A DNA stretch of 20,294 nt from an uncultured Alphaproteobacteria bacterium (GTDB lineage Bacteria > Pseudomonadota > Alphaproteobacteria > Rhizobiales > Beijerinckiaceae). The notes under the pieces were generated by a model. That model saw only the letters and a list, made by a program, of their open reading frames with translations. It was not told where the DNA came from and searched no databases. A program made the translations under genes and the position numbers. The stretch covers positions 1 through 20,294 of the forward strand of contig CALCZO010000279.1 in the NCBI GenBank assembly GCA_937903315.1, in the 5' to 3' direction. Below, in pieces: positions 8,301 to 13,853 of this stretch (positions are counted from its first letter, which is position 1; every line of letters starts with the position of its first letter).

Positions 8301-8969
8301 ATGGCCTCCAATATCGTGCGCATAACGCCCGCCCGACTGTGCAACGAGGCGGTGGACGGGTTGACCGGAGATGCCGAGCGCGAGGCGCTGAAACTGGCTG
8401 CCGCCCGCAAGATCGAGGAACTGTTCGACGTTCTGAAAATCGACTACCGCAACGACCACAACACCCGCGAGACACCGCAGCGGGTGGCCAAGATGTATGT
8501 CGAGGAATTGCTGGCCGGCCGCTTCGAGGCGCCGCCCAAGATCACCGAATTCGACAATGTCCGCAATTTCGATGACCTGATTGTCACCGGTCCGATCCCC
8601 GTGCGGTCGATGTGCGCCCACCATCTGATGCCGATCTACGGCGAGGCGTATATCGGCGTGCTGCCCGCGCCCGACGGCAAGATCATCGGCCTGTCGAAGT
8701 ATGACCGGATCGTCGAGTATTTTTCTGCGCGCCTGCAAATCCAGGAGGAACTGGTCAAGCAGATTCAGGAGTTCATCGTCGACAAGACCCATCCGCGCGG
8801 CCTCGCCGTCAGGATCAGCGCCGTCCACATGTGCAAGACGCATCGCGGTGTTCGCGCCGGGCACAACAGCCGCATGGTCAATACCTCCTACTACGGCCAG
8901 TTGCAGGGCGACGCCGCGCTGCGTGCGGAGTTCCTGCAGGAATGCGCCGTGCTGGGGCCAAAGGGATGA
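8301..8969 (+). CDS. folE: GTP cyclohydrolase I, divergent C-terminal motif
   Basis: FolE opens GTP to 7,8-dihydroneopterin triphosphate, the entry point for folate and for 7-deazaguanine (queuosine) synthesis. The 222-residue protein keeps the zinc ligands C105 and H108 (MCAHHLMP) and C178 (HMCKTHRGV), the GLSKYDRIVEYF segment at 130-141, and the Q-E pair in RLQIQEEL. The stretch after the last cysteine (CKTHRGVRAGHNSRMVNTS) differs from the usual CMxMRGVxKPGAxTxTS pattern, so this may be a distinct subfamily. The frame opens with GTG at 8295, but the ATG at 8301 is preferred: it follows GGAG (8292-8295) at good spacing and gives the expected N-terminus. The stop overlaps the start of the next gene (ATGA), so the two are translationally coupled and probably act in one pathway. 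Confidence 0.93.
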   Translation: MASNIVRITPARLCNEAVDGLTGDAEREALKLAAARKIEELFDVLKIDYRNDHNTRETPQRVAKMYVEELLAGRFEAPPKITEFDNVRNFDDLIVTGPIPVRSMCAHHLMPIYGEAYIGVLPAPDGKIIGLSKYDRIVEYFSARLQIQEELVKQIQEFIVDKTHPRGLAVRISAVHMCKTHRGVRAGHNSRMVNTSYYGQLQGDAALRAEFLQECAVLGPKG

Positions 8970-9436
8970 CGTCAGGACCGGCCCTCTACCGCGCCATCAA
9001 GACCTTCGGTCATAACGAGGGCCTGTCGTGCTGTTTCCGCCAGTGGAGGGCGACGCATTCGCATTGCACGTTCCTGCACGGCTACGCGCTGGCATTCCGC
9101 TTCGTGTTTGCCACTGACCGGCTCGACGACAACAACTGGTGCTATGATTTCGGCGGCATGAAAGAGGTGCGCGCCTGGCTGCACGAGATGTTCGACCATA
9201 CGACGCTTGTGGCGGCCGATGACCCGGACCTGCCGGTGTTCCGCGATCTGCATGCCCGGGGTCTGATCGATCTCAGGGTGCTGGAGACCGTCGGATGCGA
9301 GGCGACGGCCCGTCTCGCGCACGCTCATGTCGCGGCATTCATCGCTGAAACGACGGCCGGCCGTGTCTGGCTGGAAACGGTCGAGGTCGCCGAGCATGAC
9401 GGCAATACCGCCAGCTATTCGGCCCCGCGCGTCTGA
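8966..9436 (+). CDS. queD: QueD/6-pyruvoyltetrahydropterin synthase family protein (divergent)
   Basis: The family converts dihydroneopterin triphosphate, the FolE product, to 6-carboxytetrahydropterin (QueD, queuosine route) or 6-pyruvoyltetrahydropterin. This 156-residue protein has the family elements: a cysteine at C34 followed by LHGY (37-40), the CYDFGGMKEVRAWL strand-helix at 59-72, the catalytic-type DHTTLV pair at 77-82, and a C-terminal VWLETVEVAEHDGNTASY with the expected glutamate. It departs from the textbook pattern because the HGH metal pair reads HGY, and the upstream AAH histidine is replaced by a cysteine-rich SCCFRQW stretch. This form is, to my memory, recurrent in alphaproteobacteria. 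The start overlaps the folE stop (ATGA). The 7-deazaguanine route is inferred; queC, queE and queF are not in the window. Confidence 0.8.
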   Translation: MTSGPALYRAIKTFGHNEGLSCCFRQWRATHSHCTFLHGYALAFRFVFATDRLDDNNWCYDFGGMKEVRAWLHEMFDHTTLVAADDPDLPVFRDLHARGLIDLRVLETVGCEATARLAHAHVAAFIAETTAGRVWLETVEVAEHDGNTASYSAPRV

Positions 9437-9476
9437 TCCCTTTCACGGGAAAGCAAGCAGCGCCCCCGGAAACGAC

Positions 9477-9498
9477 AACGGCGGCTTGCGCCGCCGTT
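9477..9498. terminator. Hairpin between convergent queD and purC
   Basis: AACGGCGGC (9477-9485) pairs perfectly with GCCGCCGTT (9490-9498) around a TTGC loop. It lies between the queD stop (9436) and the purC stop (9526). On the minus strand it is followed by TTGTCGTTTCC, which is moderately T-rich; the plus-strand side is poorer. It probably ends transcription from both genes, mainly from purC. Confidence 0.7.
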
Positions 9499-9525
9499 GA
9501 GGGATTGTACGCCAGAAAGAGCCCG

Positions 9526-10290
9526 CTACTGCACCAGCTTGGGGCCGGTGCCGTTGACGCGCTCATTCTCGCCGAGAATGCCGAGGCGACGCGCCACTTC
9601 CGTGTAGGCCTCAACCAGACCGCCCATGTCGCGGCGGAACCGGTCCTTGTCCATCTTGTCGTTGGACTTGATGTCCCACAGCCGGCAGGAATCGGGGGAA
9701 ATCTCGTCGGCGACGACGATACGCATCATCTCGCCCTCCCAAAGGCGGCCCGTCTCCATCTTGAAATCGACGAGACGGATGCCGACGCCAAGGAACAGCC
9801 CGGACAGGAAATCGTTGACGCGGATGGCCAGCGCCATGATGTCGTCGATCTCCTGCGGGGTGGCCCAGCCGAAGGCGGTGATGTGTTCCTCGGAGACCAT
9901 CGGGTCGTTGAGAGCATCGTTCTTGTAATAGAATTCGATGATCGAGCGGGGCAGGGGGGTGCCCTCCTCGATGCCGAGACGCGTCGCGAGCGAACCCGCG
10001 GCGACGTTGCGCACCACCACCTCGAGCGGGATGATCTCGACCTCGCGGATCAACTGCTCGCGCATGTTGAGTCGCTTGATGAAATGGGTCGGGACGCCGA
10101 TCGAATTGAGGTGCGAGAAAATGAACTCGGAAATGCGGTTGTTGAGAACGCCCTTTCCGTCGATCACTTCGTGCTTCTTGGCGTTGAAGGCGGTGGCGTC
10201 ATCCTTGAAGTGCTGGATGAGTGTGCCAGGCTCGGGTCCTTCGTAAAGGACCTTGGCCTTGCCCTCGTAAATGCGACGGCGGCGGTTCAT
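9526..10290 (-). CDS. purC: Phosphoribosylaminoimidazole-succinocarboxamide synthase (SAICAR synthetase)
   Basis: PurC joins aspartate to CAIR with ATP to give SAICAR in purine synthesis. From the ATG at 10290 the protein has 254 residues, the usual length in this group, and begins MNRRRRIYEGKAKVLYEG. Visible family motifs are FKDDATAFNAKK, GKGVLNNRISE, PLEVVVRNVAAGS, the SAICAR signature region SEEHITAFGWATPQE, LVDFKMETGR and the ADEISPDSCRLWD motif. An in-frame ATG at 10320 would add ten residues (MDFLKPRYLP). Neither start has a well-spaced ribosome site, and the shorter form is chosen because it matches the family N-terminus. The gene is monocistronic here, convergent with queD and divergent from the zeta-subunit gene. 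No purQ, purS or purL is adjacent. Confidence 0.95.
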   Translation of the reverse strand: MNRRRRIYEGKAKVLYEGPEPGTLIQHFKDDATAFNAKKHEVIDGKGVLNNRISEFIFSHLNSIGVPTHFIKRLNMREQLIREVEIIPLEVVVRNVAAGSLATRLGIEEGTPLPRSIIEFYYKNDALNDPMVSEEHITAFGWATPQEIDDIMALAIRVNDFLSGLFLGVGIRLVDFKMETGRLWEGEMMRIVVADEISPDSCRLWDIKSNDKMDKDRFRRDMGGLVEAYTEVARRLGILGENERVNGTGPKLVQ

Positions 10291-10408
10291 CGGCAGGTAC
10301 CGTGGTTTCAAAAAATCCATTGCGGGGCCGTGGCTCCTGTTGGTGAAGCGCCGGCGGTGACGGCGTTCGGCGCCGAATCGCCCTCGGGCGGCGCCATAAA
10401 CCGGTCAG

Positions 10409-10437
10409 ACCCTAAACGAATGCGCATTGCGGCACAA
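10409..10437 (-). promoter_or_regulatory. Candidate sigma70-type promoter for purC
   Basis: On the minus strand, TTGTGC (10437-10432) and TAGGGT (10414-10409) are separated by 17 bases. Each matches the consensus at three of six positions. The spacing and the place, about 120 bases before the purC ATG, are right, but the match is weak. Confidence 0.35.
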
Positions 10438-10469
10438 TGACGACGAACCGATGAGGTGTGCGCGCGCCT

Positions 10470-10490
10470 GCCATGCTTCAGGCGCATGGC
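10470..10490. repeat. Inverted repeat GCCATGC-N7-GCATGGC
   Basis: Two perfect seven-base arms surround a seven-base spacer (TTCAGGC). The repeat lies between the candidate purC promoter and the zeta-subunit gene. No T-run follows on either strand, so it is more like an operator than a terminator. Its function is unknown. Confidence 0.4.
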
Positions 10491-10522
10491 GAGCACCGGC
10501 TCGTTCTTTTGTCGCACGGAGA

Positions 10523-10551
10523 TTGATTTGGCGCGGCGTCGCGCTTATCTC
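10523..10551 (+). promoter_or_regulatory. Candidate promoter for the zeta-subunit gene
   Basis: TTGATT (10523-10528) and TATCTC (10546-10551) are separated by 17 bases, 50 bases before the ATG at 10602. The match is four of six and three of six positions, which is reasonable for an alphaproteobacterial housekeeping promoter but unproven. Confidence 0.35.
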
Positions 10552-10601
10552 AAAAGAGCAATTTGATCAGGCGATGGGCCAGGCCCGCCAGCGAGGAAAT
10601 C

Positions 10602-10925
10602 ATGACGACGTTCGACAGCCGCAAGGATGCCGCCGAGAAAAAGTACGCCCACGACGAGGAACTGATGTTCAAGGCGTCCGCCCGTCGCAACAAGCTGCTC
10701 GGCCAGTGGGCCGCCGGCCTGATGGGCAAATCCGGAGCCGATGCGGACGAGTATGCCAAATCGGTGGTGATGGCCGATTTTGCCGAAGCCGGCGACGATG
10801 ACGTGCTGCGCAAGGTCAAGGCCGACTTCGATGCGGCCCATGTCGCGCAGACTGAACATCAGATCCGCCGCACCATGGATGAACTCATGGCGCGTGCCAT
10901 CGAGGAAGTGAAGTCGGGCACCTGA
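10602..10925 (+). CDS. F1Fo-ATPase inhibitor subunit zeta (DUF1476)
   Basis: The zeta subunit of alphaproteobacteria, first described in Paracoccus, binds F1-ATPase through its N-terminal segment and blocks ATP hydrolysis. The 107-residue protein begins MTTFDSRKDAAEKKYAHDEE and continues with LMFKASARRNKLLGQWAAGLMG, both typical of DUF1476. The rest is an acidic helical bundle ending in the MDELMARAIEEVKSGT helix. The open frame starts at 10563, but the ATG at 10602 has GAGGAA just upstream and the expected family N-terminus. The gene stands alone, not with the atp operon, as is usual for it, and is followed by a strong terminator. Confidence 0.93.
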   Translation: MTTFDSRKDAAEKKYAHDEELMFKASARRNKLLGQWAAGLMGKSGADADEYAKSVVMADFAEAGDDDVLRKVKADFDAAHVAQTEHQIRRTMDELMARAIEEVKSGT

Positions 10926-10987
10926 GCCGGCGCGACCTGTCGGTCATCATACAAGCCCTTGCGTCCGGCCGCAAAACGGTCATGATC

Positions 10988-11020
10988 GGGCGTCGCATCA
11001 TGCGACGCCCTTTTCGTTTT
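10988..11020 (+). terminator. Rho-independent terminator after the zeta-subunit gene
   Basis: GGGCGTCGCA (10988-10997) pairs perfectly with TGCGACGCCC (11001-11010) around a three-base loop, then TTTTCGTTTT follows. This is the clearest intrinsic terminator in the window. The next start codon, at 11041, is only 20 bases beyond the T-tract. Confidence 0.92.
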
Positions 11021-11040
11021 GCGCCAAGCCGGATCCTGCC

Positions 11041-11847
11041 ATGCCCCATCCCCTGCTCGACCATGCCGACCTGATCCGTTCGGGCAAACCGACCTTTACC
11101 GGGTGGGTTTCGACGGCCAGCCCGTATCAGGCCGAATTGCTGGCGCGGGAGGATTTCGATTCGATCACGCTCGACATGCAGCATGGCCTGCATACCCAGC
11201 AGACGATTGTCGACGGGATTTCCTACGCCGCGCTGGCCGGCAAGCCGACCTTCGTGCGCATTCAGGTCGATGATTTCGCCTTCGCCTCGCGCGCGCTTGA
11301 TTACGGTGCGGTTGGCGTCATTGCGCCGATGATCAATTCGGTGGCGGATGCGAAGAAACTGGCGGCCTACACCAAGTATCCGCCGCTCGGCGAGCGGTCA
11401 TATGGCCCGGTCCATGCCCTGCCGCTGACCGGACTGACCGGCGGCGAGTATCTCAGGCGCGCCAATCGCGCGACCCTTGCGATTGCGATGATCGAGACCC
11501 AGGCTGCGATTGACGCGCTCGACGACATCCTGTCGATCGAGGGCATCGACGGCGTGTTCGTCGGCCCGTCGGACCTGTCGATCTCGCTGTTCAAGGGCAC
11601 GAAGGTCGATCAGAACGCCGACGAGGTGAAGAGCGCGCTCAGACACATCGTGGCGCGGGCCAAGGCACACGGCAAGTTCGCCACGGCTTTCACCATGACC
11701 GGCGCCAGTGCGGCCGAGCATGCCGGCATGGGCTATGCGATGTCGACGCTGTGCAACGACATCTACCTGCTGCAAGTCGGGGCCCGGGCCGAACTGAAGG
11801 CCGCACGCGGCGGCGTGGCCGGGCAACAGGGCAAGTCGTCGTACTGA
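11041..11847 (+). CDS. HpcH/HpaI-family class II aldolase
   Basis: Members cleave or form 2-keto-3-deoxy acids or related 4-hydroxy-2-oxo acids with a divalent metal and pyruvate enolate. The 268-residue protein has the family order: WVSTASPYQAELLAREDFD, DMQHG at 45-49 with the general-base histidine H48, R73 (FVRIQ), VGVIAPMINS, KYPPLGERSYGP, the metal ligands E152 (MIET) and D178 (VGPSDLSISL), and a closing helix. The metal and catalytic positions are present, but the usual E of the DxEHG motif is Q47. The substrate cannot be read from the sequence; no sugar-acid or aromatic catabolism genes are adjacent. The ATG has only a weak ribosome site (GGAT). It lies 20 bases after a strong terminator, so its own promoter would have to lie within or upstream of the terminator hairpin. 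Confidence 0.88.
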   Translation: MPHPLLDHADLIRSGKPTFTGWVSTASPYQAELLAREDFDSITLDMQHGLHTQQTIVDGISYAALAGKPTFVRIQVDDFAFASRALDYGAVGVIAPMINSVADAKKLAAYTKYPPLGERSYGPVHALPLTGLTGGEYLRRANRATLAIAMIETQAAIDALDDILSIEGIDGVFVGPSDLSISLFKGTKVDQNADEVKSALRHIVARAKAHGKFATAFTMTGASAAEHAGMGYAMSTLCNDIYLLQVGARAELKAARGGVAGQQGKSSY

Positions 11848-11861
11848 CGCCCGTGCGTCAG
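11844..11861. other. Hairpin built from two convergent stop codons
   Basis: CTGACGC (11844-11850) pairs perfectly with GCGTCAG (11855-11861) around CCGT. The left arm contains the TGA of the aldolase and the right arm the TGA of the convergent permease. No T-tract follows on either side, so it is at best a weak bidirectional end point. Confidence 0.5.
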
Positions 11862-13090
11862 CCGGTGCGCAGGGCCACCACCGGATCGAGCCGCGCGGCG
11901 CGGATCGCCGGGTAGAGCCCCGAAGCGACGCCGACCGCGGCCGAGAACACCACCGCAATGCCGATCACCTCGGGCTGGATCAGCAGCGGCCAGCCCGCCG
12001 TATCGGCGACGACCTTAGCGACACCGAGGCCGAGCGCGATGCCGATGGCGCCGCCGGCGAGTGCCAGTGTCGTCGCCTCGATCAGGAACTGGCGCAGGAT
12101 GTCGCCCGGCCGAGCGCCGACCGCCATGCGCACGCCGATCTCGCGCGTCCGCTCGCTCACCGAGACCAGCATGATGTTCATGATGCCGATACCGCCGACG
12201 ACGAGGCTGACGCCGGCGACGGCGGCGAGCAGCATCGCCAGCGTCCGTGCGCTCTGCTCGCGGGTGGCGGAAATTTCGGCCAGATTGCGGATCTGGAAAT
12301 CGTCGTCGACTCCATCCTGCAGGCGATGGCGCTGACGCACCAGCGCGCGGATCTCGGCCTCGGCGGCGGCGAGGTTCTCGCCCTCGCGGACCTTGACCAT
12401 GATCTGGTTGACCGAGCGGTTGTTGGCCCGGTTGGCGCCGACGACGCGCTGGCGTGCGGTCAGCAGCGGCACGAAGACGATGTCGTCCTGATCGGTCCCG
12501 AACACCGTCTGGCCCTTGCGGTCCATGGTGCCGATGACCGTGAACGGCACGTTGCGGACGCGGATCGACTGGCCGACCGGATCGTCCTCGCCGAACAGCT
12601 GGCGGGCGACGGTCTGGCCAAGCAGGATCACCTGCGCACCGCGCGTCGCTTCTTCGCCGGTAAAGTCCCGGCCATGCGCGACCGGCCATTCGCGGGCTTC
12701 GAAAAAGTCGTTGGTGACGCCGAGAATTCCGGTGGACCAGTTGGTGCCGCCCGCGACGATCTGGCCCGAGCCGCGCACCACGGCGGCGGCGACCTGCACG
12801 GCAGGGACGTCGGCCGCGATGACGCGCGCGTCGTCATCGGTCAGGCTCGAGGACTGGCCCATGCCCATCCGGACCCCGCCGGAGGTGACATTGCCGGGCA
12901 CCACCTGGATGAGGTTCGAGCCAAGCGCCTTGATCTGCTGGTTGACCTTCTCGCGCGCGCCGTTGCCCACCGCCATCATCGCGATGACGGCCGCAACCCC
13001 GATGACGATGCCCAGCATCGTCAGGAACGAGCGCATGGCGTTGGCCTTCAGGGCATCGATCGAGGAGACGACGGCGTCGGAGAGCGTCAT
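11858..13090 (-). CDS. MacB/FtsX-type ABC transporter permease
   Basis: This is the membrane half of a split MacB-like transporter. The 410 residues contain a first helix at about 21-41 (SFLTMLGIVIGVAAVIAMMAV), a large extracytoplasmic MacB-type domain at 45-280, and three helices at about 283-307, 336-360 and 374-394. The SERTREIGVRMAVGARPGDI loop at 312-331 is the usual FtsX-family signature and contacts the ATPase. The C-terminal YPAIRAARLDPVVALR is also standard. MacB proteins use this fold to drive substrates from the periplasm through TolC by mechanotransmission. In E. coli MacB the ATPase is fused to the N-terminus, whereas here it is a separate gene, as in YknYZ-type systems. The ATG overlaps the ATPase stop (ATGA), so expression is coupled. 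The substrate is unknown. Confidence 0.92.
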   Translation of the reverse strand: MTLSDAVVSSIDALKANAMRSFLTMLGIVIGVAAVIAMMAVGNGAREKVNQQIKALGSNLIQVVPGNVTSGGVRMGMGQSSSLTDDDARVIAADVPAVQVAAAVVRGSGQIVAGGTNWSTGILGVTNDFFEAREWPVAHGRDFTGEEATRGAQVILLGQTVARQLFGEDDPVGQSIRVRNVPFTVIGTMDRKGQTVFGTDQDDIVFVPLLTARQRVVGANRANNRSVNQIMVKVREGENLAAAEAEIRALVRQRHRLQDGVDDDFQIRNLAEISATREQSARTLAMLLAAVAGVSLVVGGIGIMNIMLVSVSERTREIGVRMAVGARPGDILRQFLIEATTLALAGGAIGIALGLGVAKVVADTAGWPLLIQPEVIGIAVVFSAAVGVASGLYPAIRAARLDPVVALRTG

Positions 13091-13851
13091 GATGCGGGGG
13101 CTCCCTCAGGGGCGTTCCGGCCTTGCGCGCGGCCTCGCCAGTCAGCCAGCTCAGTGTCGATGTCGGCGGCCTCCTGCCGGATGTCATCGACGAGGCGACC
13201 GTCGCGGAAGCGGATCACGCGGCGGACAAACCGTGCGATCTCTTCTTCATGCGTCACGATCAGCACGGTGACGCCCTGCCGGTTGAGCGCGGCGAACACC
13301 GCCATGATCTCCAGCGAGGTCAGCGTGTCGAGCGCGCCGGTCGGCTCGTCGGCCAGCAGCACGGACGGGGTGTTGACCAGCGCGCGGGCAATCGCCACCC
13401 GCTGCTGCTGGCCGCCGGAGAGTTCGAGCGGCAGATGGTGGCCGCGGTCGCCGAGGCCGACGCGGTCGAGCGCCTCGCTGGCGCGGCGGTGACGGTCGGC
13501 GGGCGCAACCCCGCCGTAGATCAGCGGCAGTTCGACATTGGCGAGGGCGCTCGCCCGCTGCAGCAGGTTGAACTGCTGGAACACAAAGCCGATGCGGCGG
13601 TTGCGGACGCCGGCAAGCTCCGATGCATCGAGCCGCGAGACCTCCTCGCCGGCGAGGTGATAGCGCCCGGCAGTTGGCCGGTCGAGGCATCCGATGACGT
13701 TCATGAACGTCGACTTGCCCGACCCCGACGGTCCCATCACGGCGACGAATTCGCCTTCCTCGATGCTCAGTGTCACATCATCGAGGGCGCGCACCGTTTC
13801 GGCGCCCATGGTGTAGTGGCGCGACAGGCCGGAGACCTCGATCAGCGGCAT
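13087..13851 (-). CDS. MacB/LolD-type ABC transporter ATPase
   Basis: This is the ATP-binding partner of the following permease. The 254 residues carry Walker A GPSGSGKST at 40-48, the Q-loop (FVFQQFNLL), the signature LSGGQQQRVAIARAL at 144-158, Walker B VLLADEP at 164-170 followed by TGALDT, and the switch histidine H201 (IVTHEEE). The family markers GCLDRPTAGRYHLAG and NVELPLIYGGV place it in the MacB/LolD/FtsE group. The last 30 residues are a polar tail beyond the usual end. The gene starts two bases after the adaptor stop and ends inside the permease start, so all three are one transcription and translation unit. Confidence 0.94.
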   Translation of the reverse strand: MPLIEVSGLSRHYTMGAETVRALDDVTLSIEEGEFVAVMGPSGSGKSTFMNVIGCLDRPTAGRYHLAGEEVSRLDASELAGVRNRRIGFVFQQFNLLQRASALANVELPLIYGGVAPADRHRRASEALDRVGLGDRGHHLPLELSGGQQQRVAIARALVNTPSVLLADEPTGALDTLTSLEIMAVFAALNRQGVTVLIVTHEEEIARFVRRVIRFRDGRLVDDIRQEAADIDTELADWRGRAQGRNAPEGAPAS

Positions 13852-13853
13852 GG

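Larger units (their letters stand above)
10291..10601. other. Intergenic region between divergent purC and the zeta-subunit gene
   Basis: No convincing gene lies in these 311 bases. They hold one weak promoter candidate for each flanking gene and one perfect inverted repeat (10470-10490), all listed separately. The small frames that cross the region lack ribosome sites and family resemblance. Confidence 0.6.

Noticed and set aside
5630..8575. 981-residue plus-strand open frame opposite the GGDEF-EAL gene and running into folE
   Set aside because: It is antisense to a gene with complete domains and its translation is rich in R, G, A, H and Q with no recognisable motif. Long antisense frames are expected in DNA with GC-rich third codon positions.
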